A stretch of DNA of 64,000 nucleotides from an uncultured Porphyromonadaceae bacterium (GCA_947573485.1 CANPGB010000014.1:1-64000), one strand, 5' to 3'. Counted from the stretch's first letter, positions 50,469-60,597 are shown. Notes: generated by a model not told the origin, from the letters alone. Numbers and translations are program-made.

Positions 50469-51785
50469 GAACTGGCACATGGCGCCTACACGTCGGGCGC
50501 ACCGGTGTTCTCCTGAGAAATTCTTTCGGAAGCCGAAGTCAAACTCGGCTCCCACCTGGATTCTCGGAGTGAGATTCCAGAAGAGGTTGACGGCTGAGAA
50601 TATTCCATATTTATATTCTTGGCCGCTGACTTCATGTTGTGGCAGGTAGCGTGTCTGGCTCGCCTGCACGCTCATGAAAAGATTGGGGCGGAAGTTATAC
50701 TGCACACCCAGGCACCACCCGAGCATTGCGGGCGCATAGAGGGTGCCGGGTCGTGCGGGGTCGGCGACAAGGTCATAGTTGCCTATGAGGAGGTCGGAGC
50801 CAAGACCTGCATAACCTTTACCGTAGTTGGCGGTGACATATGTGGTGAGCGCCGGATGCGGGTGTGCAACCGAACTGAGCTGCAAGCCCCACCCTACCTC
50901 ATTATGGTTGGCGGCGGCCACGAGGTCGCGGTACGAGAGGGTGCGCACTATCCCCGAGAAGCGCACATGCTGCCCCTGAGCCCACTGGTATTGGGCGAAA
51001 GCGGCCCACTCTGGCATCCAGTTCGAGACCCCGGCGGTTTTGTCGTTATCGGCAGCTATAGATTGCTCGGGCGATTCGCCTGAGACGGCAAACACCCATT
51101 TTTCGCGCACCACGGGCATATAGCGTATGAGCACGCGTGTGGGCGAAATTTTATTATTCGGCCCCTGGGCATCGACGGTAGGAGGTACGGCGGCGGGGTC
51201 GGAGAACGTAGAGGCTGCATAGCCTATGGTGAAATCATTGATAGTGGCATAGGCTTTCTTCAGATGAAAATCGCGGGCCGAGTAGCCGTTGAAATTCGCC
51301 TCTATATAAAGCTGGTAGTTACCCAATATCTTGTTGCGACCTATGACTCTGAAGAACAAGCATGTTCCGGCAGGTGTGGTAGCAAAATGGCGCATGTTGG
51401 TAGGATCGGGCTGCATGGGTATGAGGTAGGGAGCGAAGCCCGGCGAGGGAATTGCGCCGCCCCAGTCGTAATAGCCGCGCATGCGCACTGCCCCGCCTAT
51501 ACCCATGGCAAGCTGCGCATCTTTACTCATAAAGAGGAAATACGGCGCGCCGGGGTCGGAGAAATGGCGGAACTGGTCGTAATAAAATTCAGAGATAACA
51601 CGGCGCACCGAGTCGACATATTGCTGAGTATCCTCCGGCGCGGGTTTCCCGTCGATAAAAATAACTTTATTGGAAGTGAGCGTGCTGTCGATCTGTTGGT
51701 CGGCCAATGAACGCTGCTGAGCCCACGTTGCCGGAGCAACGAGGGCTAACAATGCGATGAAAAGGTTTCGTGCCATATGGCTCAT
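50460..51785 (-). CDS. Outer-membrane porin-like protein (441 aa)
   Basis: The signal peptide is MSHMARNLFIALLALVAPATWA. A short soluble N-terminal stretch precedes a beta-barrel-like body (alternating aromatic and Gly segments, for example AMGIGGAVRMRGYYDWGG, CLFFRVIGRNKILGNYQLYI) ending in ...GAMCQFSF, with a terminal Phe as in outer-membrane barrels. It resembles DcaP-type porins of Bacteroidetes. The substrate is unknown. Confidence 0.7.
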   Translation of the reverse strand: MSHMARNLFIALLALVAPATWAQQRSLADQQIDSTLTSNKVIFIDGKPAPEDTQQYVDSVRRVISEFYYDQFRHFSDPGAPYFLFMSKDAQLAMGIGGAVRMRGYYDWGGAIPSPGFAPYLIPMQPDPTNMRHFATTPAGTCLFFRVIGRNKILGNYQLYIEANFNGYSARDFHLKKAYATINDFTIGYAASTFSDPAAVPPTVDAQGPNNKISPTRVLIRYMPVVREKWVFAVSGESPEQSIAADNDKTAGVSNWMPEWAAFAQYQWAQGQHVRFSGIVRTLSYRDLVAAANHNEVGWGLQLSSVAHPHPALTTYVTANYGKGYAGLGSDLLIGNYDLVADPARPGTLYAPAMLGWCLGVQYNFRPNLFMSVQASQTRYLPQHEVSGQEYKYGIFSAVNLFWNLTPRIQVGAEFDFGFRKNFSGEHRCARRVGAMCQFSF

Positions 51786-51835
51786 GTGTTATGTGTGATG
51801 AATTTAAATGATAACACATGAGCGGCTTCTAAAGT

Positions 51836-52591
51836 TCAGGAAAAAGCGGCGTCGGCGGCAGCAAGTTTCTCGGGTGTGCCTATGTCGTGCCACCTGTAGG
51901 GCCGCTGTGGCGTGAAGGCTTGAATCCGTCGATTGTTGCAATTGTCGAGATACCAATCGACGATACTGAACGGCGCCAAAGGCTCGGGGCCATAGTCGCT
52001 CAACTCTTTGAGCATTTCGGGCGTGAGCACATGGACACCTCCGAAGGGTGCTCCTGTGAGACCTGCGGTGTCGAGCCCCTCGGGGCGTGTCAAACCCTTG
52101 GGTATATTCTGCCACCCGCGCAGCCTGCCGTCGGCGTCGAAAAGAAAGCGGCGTGTGCTCTCTCTGTGAGGGTCTACGAGTATGGCCGCATCGGCCTGCG
52201 CGGCACGGCGGCCGGCGACCATAGAGGCAATGTCGAAGTCGGTGATGATGTCGGCGTTATGCACCACTATATCTTCGTCGGGCGCGGCAGAGCGCACGGT
52301 GGTATTTTCGCGCCATATCTTAGCGAGAGCACCCCCGGTGTCGAGCAGAAGCTCGCGCTCGTCGCTCACCTCTATATCGCGGGCAAAGGGCAGATGCGCC
52401 AAACACTCCTCTACCTGCGAGGCAAAGTGGTGTACGTTAACAATTATCTTGCGTGCTCCGGCCTCGCGTAGCTTGGTGGCAACGCGTACCAAAGCAGGCA
52501 CGCCCGCCACGGGGGCGAGCGCCTTGGGGTGCGAATCGGTAAAGGGTTTAAGCCGCGAGCCTATGCCGGCGGCGAAAATTATTGCTATCAC
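51836..52591 (-). CDS. MurU-like nucleotidyltransferase
   Basis: 251 residues, single nucleotidyltransferase domain. The signature IIFAAGIGSRLKPFTDSHPK (about 4-23) is the GT-A NTP-binding loop. DEDIVVHNADIITDFD carries the metal-binding Asp. It fits N-acetylmuramate-1-phosphate uridylyltransferase (MurU) or a related sugar-1-P transferase. The start overlaps the stop of the kinase-RapZ gene (ATGA), so the two are co-translated. In Pseudomonas the AmgK-MurU pair recycles MurNAc. Confidence 0.75.
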   Translation of the reverse strand: MIAIIFAAGIGSRLKPFTDSHPKALAPVAGVPALVRVATKLREAGARKIIVNVHHFASQVEECLAHLPFARDIEVSDERELLLDTGGALAKIWRENTTVRSAAPDEDIVVHNADIITDFDIASMVAGRRAAQADAAILVDPHRESTRRFLFDADGRLRGWQNIPKGLTRPEGLDTAGLTGAPFGGVHVLTPEMLKELSDYGPEPLAPFSIVDWYLDNCNNRRIQAFTPQRPYRWHDIGTPEKLAAADAAFS

Positions 52592-54030
52592 TCCTTGATA
52601 TTGAATGTCTGCTGCATATCCTGCTCGCGGTGCACGAGCTCTACCTTGATATTGAACTTGCGGGCTATGTGCTCGGCTGTATGCTGGGCGCAGTACACCG
52701 AGCGATGCTGACCGCCGGTGCAGCCGTAGGCCACCATGAGGTTGGTGAAGCCACGCTCTATGTAGCGCTCTACCGAGGCATCGACAAGAGCATAGCAGTG
52801 GTCGAGGAAGGTGAGAACCTCGCCGTCGTCCTCAAGGAATTTGATAACATTAGCGTCAAGGCCGGTGAAAGGCTTGTAGCGCTCATATTTGCCGGGGTTG
52901 TTTATGGCGCGGCAGTCGAAGACATAGCCGCCGCCGTTGCCCGACGTATCGTTGGGAATCCCTTTCTTGTAAGCGAAGCTGAGCACCCGCACGGTGAGCT
53001 TGCGGCCTGCGAGCTCGTCGGTGAACTGCTTCATGTTCACCAGGCGGTGAAGCAGCTCGTTGAGATAGGGATATTCCTCGTAGGGCTCATGCAACAGGGC
53101 TCGCAGGTTGGCTATGGCAAAGGGCACGCTCTGCATGAAGTGGGGCTTCTTCTCGAAGTAACCGCGGAAGCCGTAGGCACCGAGCACCTGCAGCGTGCGG
53201 AAAAGCACGAAGTGGCGCAGGCGCGAGCGGAATTCTTCCTTGCCGATAGGAATGTATTTGTTTACCGACTCAAGGTAGATGTCGAGCAGCTCGTGGCGGA
53301 GACTGTCGGGAAGGTTGGCTTTGGCCTGCCACAGGAAAGATGCCACATCGTAGTAGAAGGGGCCGCGGCGCCCTCCCTGAAAGTCGATGAACCAGGGCTC
53401 GCCGTCGCGTATCATCACATTGCGGCTCTGGAAGTCGCGGTACATGAAGGTGTTGGCGCCGGCCGACTCCATGAGCACACGGCTCATGGCCTGGAAATCG
53501 TCTTCGAGGCGGTCTTCCTGAAATTCGAGACCCGTAGCTTTCAGGAAGCAGTATTTGAAGTAGTTGAGGTCCCAGAGTATGGAGCGGTTATCAAACTCGA
53601 CTGTCGGGTAGCATACCGAGAAATCCATATCCTCGGCGCCCCCGAACTGTATGTCGGGCAGGCGGCTGATAGTCTTGGCGAGTATATCTTTCTCATGAGC
53701 TGAGAAGGAGCGCGTGAGGCGTCCTTTCTCAATCTCGTTGAAAAGGAGCGTGTCGCCGAGGTCGGTCTGCAGGTAGGCCATTTCGTCGTCGCTCACCGCG
53801 AGCACTTCGGGCACGGGGAGCCCCTTCGATGCAAAGTGCCGCGCCATATATATAAACGCGCGGTTCTCTTCCTTGGCAGTGCCGAGAACACCTATGAGAC
53901 TTTTGGCACCCTCGGGGTCGGAGAGCCTGAAATAGCGGCGGTTAGAGCCCGACGAGGGCAGCTCCGTGACTTTCGACGGAGGAGTGCCGCAAACATCGGC
54001 ATACAGTTTTGTCAGAGTTGTGATATCCAT
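52588..54030 (-). CDS. AmgK-like sugar kinase fused to a RapZ C-terminal domain
   Basis: 480 residues. Residues 1-330 are an aminoglycoside-phosphotransferase/AmgK-like kinase: SSGSNRRYFRLSD (about 26-38), catalytic FMYRDFQSRNVMI (Asp near 205), and WFIDFQGGRRGPFYYDVA (about 222). Residues 345-470 match the C-terminal part of RapZ: VRVLSFAYKKGIPNDTSGNG, VFDCRAINNPGKYERYKPFT, then AYGCTGGQHRSVYCAQHTAE. RapZ-C binds glucosamine-6-phosphate in E. coli. The fusion suggests the kinase senses amino-sugar levels. The RapZ N-terminal P-loop domain is absent. Confidence 0.82.
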   Translation of the reverse strand: MDITTLTKLYADVCGTPPSKVTELPSSGSNRRYFRLSDPEGAKSLIGVLGTAKEENRAFIYMARHFASKGLPVPEVLAVSDDEMAYLQTDLGDTLLFNEIEKGRLTRSFSAHEKDILAKTISRLPDIQFGGAEDMDFSVCYPTVEFDNRSILWDLNYFKYCFLKATGLEFQEDRLEDDFQAMSRVLMESAGANTFMYRDFQSRNVMIRDGEPWFIDFQGGRRGPFYYDVASFLWQAKANLPDSLRHELLDIYLESVNKYIPIGKEEFRSRLRHFVLFRTLQVLGAYGFRGYFEKKPHFMQSVPFAIANLRALLHEPYEEYPYLNELLHRLVNMKQFTDELAGRKLTVRVLSFAYKKGIPNDTSGNGGGYVFDCRAINNPGKYERYKPFTGLDANVIKFLEDDGEVLTFLDHCYALVDASVERYIERGFTNLMVAYGCTGGQHRSVYCAQHTAEHIARKFNIKVELVHREQDMQQTFNIKE

Positions 54031-54034
54031 TATC

Positions 54035-56221
54035 TTAGTTTCCGAGGTCGGAAAGGAATTTTATGCGCACGAGGCGTATCTCATCTTCATTGAAAGCCGG
54101 GCAGAGCTCCTTGTAGGCGTCGTTGAGGCTGTCGGAGCTGCTCTGGCGGAAATAGTCGAAAATCTCTTCCTGGTCGTCTTCGTCCATGAGGTCGTTGATG
54201 AAGTAAGAGAGGTTGAGGCGTGTGCCTGCGTTTACAATGCCCTCTATCTCATCAAGCAGGCGATCGAAGTCGATACCGTTGCTCGACGCAATCTCGTTGA
54301 GGTCGATTTTGCGGTCTATAGCCTGGATAATCGAAATCTTGAGTTTGCTCTTGTTGGCCACGGTGCGCACGCGCAGGTCTTCGGGGCGCTCTATCTCGTT
54401 ATCGTCGACATAGGTGCGGATAACCTTGACGAAATCTTCGCCGTAGCGCTTGGCCTTGCCGTTGCCCACGCCGGGGATGTTGGCAAGTTCCTCAAGGGTA
54501 ATGGGATAGGTGGTGGCCATAGACTCCAGCGACGGGTCCTGGAATATGACGTAAGGTGGCAGGTCGAGGCGCTGGGCTATCTTGCGGCGCAGCGAGTTGA
54601 GTATGGCAAAGAGCTCGGGGTCGGCGGCGCATGCTGCGGCATTTGCTGCAACAGGCTCTTCTTCAAGCATATCTTCCGAGAAATCGTTATCCTCCACGAT
54701 TTTGAAAGACACGGGCTTGTTCATGAACTTGCGGCCTTTGGGTGTGATACGCAGTATTCCGTAGTTCTCAATGCCACGCTCTATATATCCTTCGATTATA
54801 GCCTGCTGTATCACGGTGTTGAGGAATTTGGGGCTGGAGCCTTCGCAGCAGCCGAAAACCTCACTTTCGTCGTGACGGTAAGAGCGTACGTCGGCAGATG
54901 CACGACCCATCATCACGTCTACAATATATTCTGATTTGAATTTCTCTTTAAGAGCGGCTATCGTTTCGAGCGCCGCCGATAAATCATCTTTAGCTTCCAC
55001 TTTCTTTTTGGGATTAAGACAGTTGTCGCAGTTCCCGCAATTCTCGGTGTCGAAATGCTCGCCGAAATAGTGCAGAAGGGCACGGCGACGGCATACCGAC
55101 GACTCGGCATACATCGCCGTCTCGGCCAGAAGCTGACGGCCTATCTCCTGCTCGGCAAGAGGTTTGCCCTGCATGAACTTCTCCATTTTCTGGAGGTCTT
55201 TGCGGGCATAGAACGTAAGGCACACGCCTTCTCCGCCATCGCGGCCGGCGCGTCCCGTTTCCTGATAGTAGCCTTCGAGCGACTTGGGCATGTCGTAGTG
55301 TATCACATACCTTACATCGGGCTTGTCGATGCCCATGCCAAAAGCTATCGTGGCAACTATCACGTCGACTTTCTCAAGCAGGAAGGAGTCCTGGTTCTCG
55401 GAGCGGGTCACAGGGTCCATACCGGCATGGTACGGCAAGGCGCGTATGGCATTTACGCGCAGGAGCTCGGCAAGCTCCTCAACCTTCTTTCGCGAGAGGC
55501 AGTAGATGATACCGCTACGGCCGCTGCGCTGCTTGATGAAACGTATTATATCGCGGTCTACGTTGTTGGTCTTCGGCCTTATCTCGTAGTAGAGATTGGC
55601 CCTGTTGAACGACGACTTGAAGACGGCGGCGTCGACCATGGCGAGGTTCTTCTGTATGTCATGCTGCACCTTGGGGGTTGCTGTTGCCGTGAGTGCAATG
55701 ACAGGCCGTGTGCCGATTTCGGTAATTATGGGGCGTATGCGCCGGTATTCGGGGCGGAAATCGTGGCCCCATTCCGAAATACAATGGGCTTCGTCGACAG
55801 CGTAGAAACTTATGGGAACTGTTTTAAGGAATTCAATATTATCTTCTTTGGTAAGCGACTCAGGTGCCACATAAAGCATTTTTGTGCGTCCCTGCACCAC
55901 ATCGGCCTTTACAGCGTCGATAGCGCTCTTGGTGAGCGATGAATTGAGGAAGTGGGCAATGCTGTCGTTCTCGCTGAAGTTGCGCATGGCGTCCACCTGG
56001 TTTTTCATCAGCGCTATCAGAGGAGAGATAATTATTGCCGTGCCCTCGCTCATGAGCGCAGGCAACTGGTAGCAAAGCGACTTGCCACCGCCGGTGGGCA
56101 TGATTACAAAAGTGTCGCGCCCGTCGAGGAGGCTCAACATTATCGACTCCTGGTTGCCTTTGAAGGTATCGAAGCCGAAGTGTTCTTTGAGAGCGTCGGC
56201 AAGTTGCTGTGCTGTTACCAT
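54035..56221 (-). CDS. recQ: ATP-dependent DNA helicase RecQ
   Basis: 728 residues. Helicase motifs: I MPTGGGKSLCYQLPA (about 41), II DEAHCISEWGHDFR (about 142), SALTATAT-type ALTATATPKV, and VI YQETGRAGRDGG (about 313). A zinc-binding RQC part follows with the Cys set CRRRALLHYFGE and CGNCDNC (about 365-390), and an HRDC domain near 590-640 (LRRKIAQRLDLPPYVIFQDP). It unwinds DNA in recombination repair. The stop lies five bases from the kinase start. Confidence 0.92.
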   Translation of the reverse strand: MVTAQQLADALKEHFGFDTFKGNQESIMLSLLDGRDTFVIMPTGGGKSLCYQLPALMSEGTAIIISPLIALMKNQVDAMRNFSENDSIAHFLNSSLTKSAIDAVKADVVQGRTKMLYVAPESLTKEDNIEFLKTVPISFYAVDEAHCISEWGHDFRPEYRRIRPIITEIGTRPVIALTATATPKVQHDIQKNLAMVDAAVFKSSFNRANLYYEIRPKTNNVDRDIIRFIKQRSGRSGIIYCLSRKKVEELAELLRVNAIRALPYHAGMDPVTRSENQDSFLLEKVDVIVATIAFGMGIDKPDVRYVIHYDMPKSLEGYYQETGRAGRDGGEGVCLTFYARKDLQKMEKFMQGKPLAEQEIGRQLLAETAMYAESSVCRRRALLHYFGEHFDTENCGNCDNCLNPKKKVEAKDDLSAALETIAALKEKFKSEYIVDVMMGRASADVRSYRHDESEVFGCCEGSSPKFLNTVIQQAIIEGYIERGIENYGILRITPKGRKFMNKPVSFKIVEDNDFSEDMLEEEPVAANAAACAADPELFAILNSLRRKIAQRLDLPPYVIFQDPSLESMATTYPITLEELANIPGVGNGKAKRYGEDFVKVIRTYVDDNEIERPEDLRVRTVANKSKLKISIIQAIDRKIDLNEIASSNGIDFDRLLDEIEGIVNAGTRLNLSYFINDLMDEDDQEEIFDYFRQSSSDSLNDAYKELCPAFNEDEIRLVRIKFLSDLGN

Positions 56222-56272
56222 TGTGGTTTGCTTTGGTGGGGAGAAATGCTTTATGGGGTTAAGGAGAGTTAC

Positions 56273-57571
56273 TTACACGGCCTCGGCATCGAAGTGTGCG
56301 GCTTCGAGCTGCGCGGCACAGAGCTCGGGGGTTACTGTAAACACCTTCTGGTCGCCCGAGGGTATATCGTACATCGGGTTCATCATTATGGTCTCTACAA
56401 TCGAACGCAAACCGCGTGCGCCGAGCTTGAATTCTATGGCCTTGTCGACGATATAGTCGAGGGCCTCGGGCTCGAAGCGGAGTTCAACGCCGTCCATGGC
56501 AAAGAGCTTCACATACTGGCGCACAATGGCGTTCTTGGGCTCGGTGAGGATACGACGCAGGGCGTCGCGGTCGAGCGGCAGCAGGTGCGTCAGGATAGGC
56601 AGACGGCCTATGATTTCGGGTATGAGTCCGAAAGTGCGCAGGTCCTGCGGCGCCACATGGCTCATGAAGCGGTCGCGCTCGATGCGACGTGTGGCGGCAT
56701 CGGTCGAGAAGCCCACGAAGCTCGAGTTGAGGCGGTGGGCTATGGCCTGCTCTATACCCTCGAAGGCACCGCCGCAGATAAAGAGTATATCTTTGGTATC
56801 CACGGCTATCATAGGCTGCTCGGGGTGCTTGCGGCCGCCTTGGGGCGGAACGTTCACCACAGAGCCTTCGAGGAGCTTGAGGAGACCCTGCTGAACACCC
56901 TCGCCGCCCACGTCGCGGGTAATGGAGGGGTTGTCGCCTTTGCGGGCTATCTTATCTATTTCGTCGATGAAGACTATGCCGCGCTGTGCACGCTCGACGT
57001 CGTAGTCGGCAACCTGGAGCAGACGGGTGAGGAGGCTCTCGATATCCTCGCCAACGTAGCCGGCCTGGGTGAGCACGGTGGCGTCAACGATGGTGAAAGG
57101 CACATCGAGTATGCGGGCTATGGTGCGGGCAATCAATGTTTTGCCCGTACCTGTCGGGCCCACCATGATGATGTTGCTCTTCTCTATTTCAACGCCGTCG
57201 GCATCGACGGGCTGGTCGAGACGCTTGTAGTGGTTGTAGACAGCTACCGAGAGGTATTTTTTAGCCTGGTCCTGGCCGATGATATACTGATCGAGGAACT
57301 CCTTGATCTGGTGCGGCTTGGGAATTTCTTTAATTTCCGCTTTCTTTTCGGGAGCGCCGCCTTTGGTCTGGCGCGATGTGGCGCGGGCGCGTTTCACTGC
57401 ACCTGCCTGCTCATCGTCGCCGTCGAGCATACCGAGCATCGAGGCGGCAGTCTCAATACAGTCAATGCAGATACCGGCGTCTTCTCCGGGCGAAGGGAGG
57501 ATAGTGGCTCCCTGGGCCTCGGTGCGGCCACAGAAACTGCAGTGAAGCTGGTGTTGTTGTTTTTTTGCCAT
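56273..57571 (-). CDS. clpX: ATP-dependent Clp protease ATP-binding subunit ClpX
   Basis: 432 residues. The N-terminal zinc finger has Cys in [11 protein letters not shown] and [13 protein letters not shown]+ Walker A is [11 protein letters not shown] (about 133), Walker B is [11 protein letters not shown] (about 198), and the pore loop is of GYVGED type. It unfolds substrates for ClpP. It lies 12 bases downstream of clpP in the same operon. Confidence 0.95.
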   Translation of the reverse strand: MAKKQQHQLHCSFCGRTEAQGATILPSPGEDAGICIDCIETAASMLGMLDGDDEQAGAVKRARATSRQTKGGAPEKKAEIKEIPKPHQIKEFLDQYIIGQDQAKKYLSVAVYNHYKRLDQPVDADGVEIEKSNIIMVGPTGTGKTLIARTIARILDVPFTIVDATVLTQAGYVGEDIESLLTRLLQVADYDVERAQRGIVFIDEIDKIARKGDNPSITRDVGGEGVQQGLLKLLEGSVVNVPPQGGRKHPEQPMIAVDTKDILFICGGAFEGIEQAIAHRLNSSFVGFSTDAATRRIERDRFMSHVAPQDLRTFGLIPEIIGRLPILTHLLPLDRDALRRILTEPKNAIVRQYVKLFAMDGVELRFEPEALDYIVDKAIEFKLGARGLRSIVETIMMNPMYDIPSGDQKVFTVTPELCAAQLEAAHFDAEAV

Positions 57572-57583
57572 TACGCGTGACTC

Positions 57584-58279
57584 TTATTTCTTAGCCTTGA
57601 CGAGGACACGGTCAATCATGCCGTATTCGAGAGCCTCTTCGGCAGTCATCCAGTAGTCGCGGTCGCTGTCGCGCTCCACTTTCTCGAAAGGCTGGCCGGA
57701 GTGCTCCGAAATAATGTGGTAGAGTTCCTGTTTGAGTTTCTTGATTTCGCGCACGGTGATTTCCATGTCGGTGGCCTGACCCTGGGCGCCGCCCATAGGC
57801 TGGTGAATCATCACACGCGAGTGCTTGAGGGCAAAGCGTTTACCCTTCTCACCGGCCACGAGGAGCACGGCAGCCATAGATGCGGCTATGCCGGTGCAGA
57901 TAGTGGTTACGTCCGACGAGATATATTGCATCGTGTCGTAGATGCCGAGGCCTGCATATACCGAGCCGCCGGGCGAGTTGATGTAGATTGATACATCTTT
58001 TCCGGGGTCGGCGCTGTCGAGATACAGGAGCTGTGCCTGTATAACATTGGCAGTATAATCATTGACTTCTGTGCCGAGGAAGATGATGCGGTCCATCATA
58101 AGACGCGAGAAAACATCCATCTGCGCAACATTGAGCGAACGCTCCTCAATAATTGTAGGGCTGATGTATGAATCAACCGGAGTAGCTGCTCGCGAGGTAA
58201 AGGCTGCATACTGGTCGAGAGCGTTACCGCTCATGCCGAGGTGGTGTACGGCGAAGTTTCTGAAATCGTTGTTGCTCAT
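57584..58279 (-). CDS. clpP: ATP-dependent Clp protease proteolytic subunit ClpP
   Basis: 231 residues. The catalytic Ser is in [11 protein letters not shown] (about 129) and His in [13 protein letters not shown] (about 154), with Asp following near 203. [18 protein letters not shown] is the substrate-binding segment. It forms the tetradecameric protease used by ClpX. The usual upstream trigger-factor gene is not next to it here; the next gene upstream reads in the other direction. Confidence 0.95.
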   Translation of the reverse strand: MSNNDFRNFAVHHLGMSGNALDQYAAFTSRAATPVDSYISPTIIEERSLNVAQMDVFSRLMMDRIIFLGTEVNDYTANVIQAQLLYLDSADPGKDVSIYINSPGGSVYAGLGIYDTMQYISSDVTTICTGIAASMAAVLLVAGEKGKRFALKHSRVMIHQPMGGAQGQATDMEITVREIKKLKQELYHIISEHSGQPFEKVERDSDRDYWMTAEEALEYGMIDRVLVKAKK

Positions 58280-58435
58280 ATTATATATATGGTGTAGGGG
58301 CGCAACCGGAGGCGCCTTTCTGTTTTTTCTTCTTCAAAATTAATCATTTTTTCCGACACTGGCAATTATTTCAGCAATGGCCGCTGTTTTTTTTGATGAA
58401 AGATGTAACTTTGCACTACCGACACATTATTATAT

Positions 58436-58972
58436 ATGGATACACCACAATATAACGACATGCAGCAGGTGAAGCGCCACTTCTTTGCGATGCGCAACGG
58501 CATAATAGCCGACACCCTGCGTAAGGCCGGCTCTCCTTTCAAGATAATTTTCGGCCTTAATCTGCCTCAGATTAGCGATATAGCAGCACAGACGCCCCAC
58601 ACTGCCGAGCTCGCGGAACGGCTATGGGCAAACGACACTACCCGTGAGAGCATGCTTCTGGCGCCCATGCTCTACCCTGCCGAAGCTTTCACGGCCGATG
58701 ACGCCCGTCGCTGGGTAGAGGCTATTCCTGCCGCCGAGGTTGCCGACATCCTCTGCCACCGCCTGCTCCGCCACCTACCCTTTGCATGGGAGCTTGCCGA
58801 GGAGCTCACCGATACCGATGACGCGGCCTCGCTCGGGTGCTACACCGGCCTGCGCCTGGCTTTCAACCTCGTTGGCAAAGACCCCGCTCGCGCCGCTGCC
58901 ATAGCGCGCAAAAACCCCGGCGCACCTATTGCGCAGAGGCTTGCCGAGGAGGCTGAGTTTCTTATGATGTAG
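58436..58972 (+). CDS. HEAT-like/AlkD-like helical protein (178 aa)
   Basis: All-helical with repeats similar to the DNA alkylation repair (AlkD) superhelix: HTAELAERLWANDTTRESML, LAPMLYPAEAFTADDARRW, LCHRLLRHLPFAWELAEEL. The usual aromatic and Asp residues for base handling cannot be verified. It is shorter than AlkD (about 230 residues), so it may be a remote relative. It converges on the MATE gene. Confidence 0.5.
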   Translation: MDTPQYNDMQQVKRHFFAMRNGIIADTLRKAGSPFKIIFGLNLPQISDIAAQTPHTAELAERLWANDTTRESMLLAPMLYPAEAFTADDARRWVEAIPAAEVADILCHRLLRHLPFAWELAEELTDTDDAASLGCYTGLRLAFNLVGKDPARAAAIARKNPGAPIAQRLAEEAEFLMM

Positions 58973-58975
58973 GCG

Positions 58976-60313
58976 TTACCGCCTTGCGTAGGCAAGGGCT
59001 ATGACGGCCAGGGTTAGCACCTCCGAGAGGGGTATGGCAAGCCATAGTCCTGCCTCGCCTATGATATGGGGGAGCACAATGAAGCCCGGGACCACAAATA
59101 TCACGCCGCGCAGAAGCATGTAGAGCATGGCACGCCCGGCTTTCTCGCAGCTCTGATAGTAACCGATAAAGGTGATGTTGAGGGCAAAAGGCATGGCACA
59201 AAGCCCGAGCAGCGGCAGCCCTCCGGCGGCAATGCCGTAGGCAGCAACCGAGGAATCAAGAAAAATGGAGGCAAGCACACCCGAGCCGCTCCACATGCCT
59301 GCGGCTATCACCACACCGCAGGCGCAAGCTGTCCACAGCGCGATTTTCAATGTACTGCGCACACGGGTGCTCTGGCGGGCTCCGTAGTTGTAGCTGATGA
59401 TTGGCTGAGCCGATTGTGCCACGGCATTGCTGACTGAGAATATCAGAGGGAAAAGATAGCAGCCCACACTGAAAGCCGCCACTCCGTCTTCGCCGAGGAA
59501 GGCGAGGAACATATAGTTCCCGGCAATCATCATCACTCCAATGGCAAGCTCTGCAATGAAAGTTGCGGAGCCTATTTTTGCCATATAAACGGTATTACGC
59601 AGCGAAAGCCGCAGCGATTTGGCTGTTGCCCGCAGACGGTAAAACCTGAGTTTATCGGCAAAGAATATAAAGTAGGCAATCACCATGAGCCCGGCCACTA
59701 TGCACGAAATGGAGGTGGCTATAGAGGCTCCCTTGATTCCGAGGCCGAGAGGGAAAACCATATACCAGTCAAGGAAAATATTGAGCGCTGCAGCCACTAT
59801 CTGCACGCTCATGGCATAGCGTGGCGAGCCGTCGAGGCGGATAAGCATCATGCCGGCGCATTGCAGGTAAAAGAACACAAGGCCGGGCAAAAGCCACAGC
59901 AGATAGTCGGTGGCGAGGTCCTCGAGCAGTGGGCTGCAGCCCATGGCATAGAGAAGCGGGCGCGTAAAAAGCAGCGACGCGAGAATAACGATACCGAAAA
60001 TCACGGCTCCGGCAATGTAGGCCTGGGTCATGACAATGCGGGCAGCCTTTACATTGCCCTCGGCCAGACGTATGCCACCGATAACAGAGGCTCCGATGCC
60101 AAACATAAGACCGATGCCGGCACACAGCAGGAAAATGGGCGCCACTATATTTATGGCTGCCAAGGCGTTGCTGCCTACACCGTGGCCTACAAACATGCCG
60201 TCGCAAATATTAAGCGCCGAGTTGAAAGCCATGCCTACGAGGGTGGGGAAAAACATGGCACGGAAAAGTTTACCTATATTCCCGTTGCCGAAGTCAAGTT
60301 TATCTCTTTCCAT
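58976..60313 (-). CDS. MATE-family multidrug/organic cation efflux transporter
   Basis: 445 residues with twelve membrane segments in two bundles. Family traits: LFRAMFFPTLVGMAFNSALN, ICDGMFVGHGVGSNALAAIN (about 31-50), and AQPIISYNYGARQSTRVRST near 300. It exports drugs or toxic compounds with Na+ or H+. A -7 box TAACTTTG (60344-60337) lies 24 bases upstream of its start. Confidence 0.9.
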   Translation of the reverse strand: MERDKLDFGNGNIGKLFRAMFFPTLVGMAFNSALNICDGMFVGHGVGSNALAAINIVAPIFLLCAGIGLMFGIGASVIGGIRLAEGNVKAARIVMTQAYIAGAVIFGIVILASLLFTRPLLYAMGCSPLLEDLATDYLLWLLPGLVFFYLQCAGMMLIRLDGSPRYAMSVQIVAAALNIFLDWYMVFPLGLGIKGASIATSISCIVAGLMVIAYFIFFADKLRFYRLRATAKSLRLSLRNTVYMAKIGSATFIAELAIGVMMIAGNYMFLAFLGEDGVAAFSVGCYLFPLIFSVSNAVAQSAQPIISYNYGARQSTRVRSTLKIALWTACACGVVIAAGMWSGSGVLASIFLDSSVAAYGIAAGGLPLLGLCAMPFALNITFIGYYQSCEKAGRAMLYMLLRGVIFVVPGFIVLPHIIGEAGLWLAIPLSEVLTLAVIALAYARR

Positions 60314-60343
60314 AGCATCGTGATGTTTTTGCAGTACAAAGTT

Positions 60344-60380
60344 ACAAAAAAAATCCGCAGCCCCGAAAGACTGCGGATTT
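60344..60380 (-). terminator. Intrinsic terminator upstream of the MATE gene
   Basis: On the minus strand AAATCCGCAG (60360-60351 side) and its complement (60380-60371) form a ten-pair stem around GACTTTCGGGG-type loop, followed by eight T. It closes the transcript that comes from the small gene at 60394-60597. The MATE -7 box lies just beyond the T-run. Confidence 0.8.
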
Positions 60381-60393
60381 TATAAGAGCCACA

Positions 60394-60597
60394 TCAAAGG
60401 ATGCGATGAAACTCCGAAAAGACAGGATTTGAGTGCTCGCCGCCCTTTGTAATCCTCCGGCTCAAGGCACGGCAACCGGAGTTGCCGTTGAGGCCCGCCA
60501 TCGGTCGGCTAAGCTTGTCTCGGTATTTCACGAATAATTGACGAGTTTCCCAATCTACTTTGATGTGGTATGGGGTTTGCGAGCTCTCTCGCTTCAT
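60394..60597 (-). CDS. Small hypothetical protein (67 aa), or short RNA
   Basis: A basic 67-residue frame without a recognised family: MKRESSQTPYHIKVDWETRQ, then LFVKYRDKLSRPMAGLN and RRITKGGEHSNP. A -7 box TAACTTTG lies at about 60617-60610, so the transcript would start a few bases before the ATG, and a strong terminator follows the stop. A defined transcription unit is therefore likely; whether it is translated or is an sRNA is open. Confidence 0.4.
   Translation of the reverse strand: MKRESSQTPYHIKVDWETRQLFVKYRDKLSRPMAGLNGNSGCRALSRRITKGGEHSNPVFSEFHRIL

Noticed and set aside
34896-57580. Many long plus-strand frames opposite host genes (for example within 36560-37684, 52582-53703 and 55952-57580).
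   Set aside because: They are antisense shadows of well-identified genes (DPP III, kinase-RapZ, recQ/clpX) and lack family matches or promoters.
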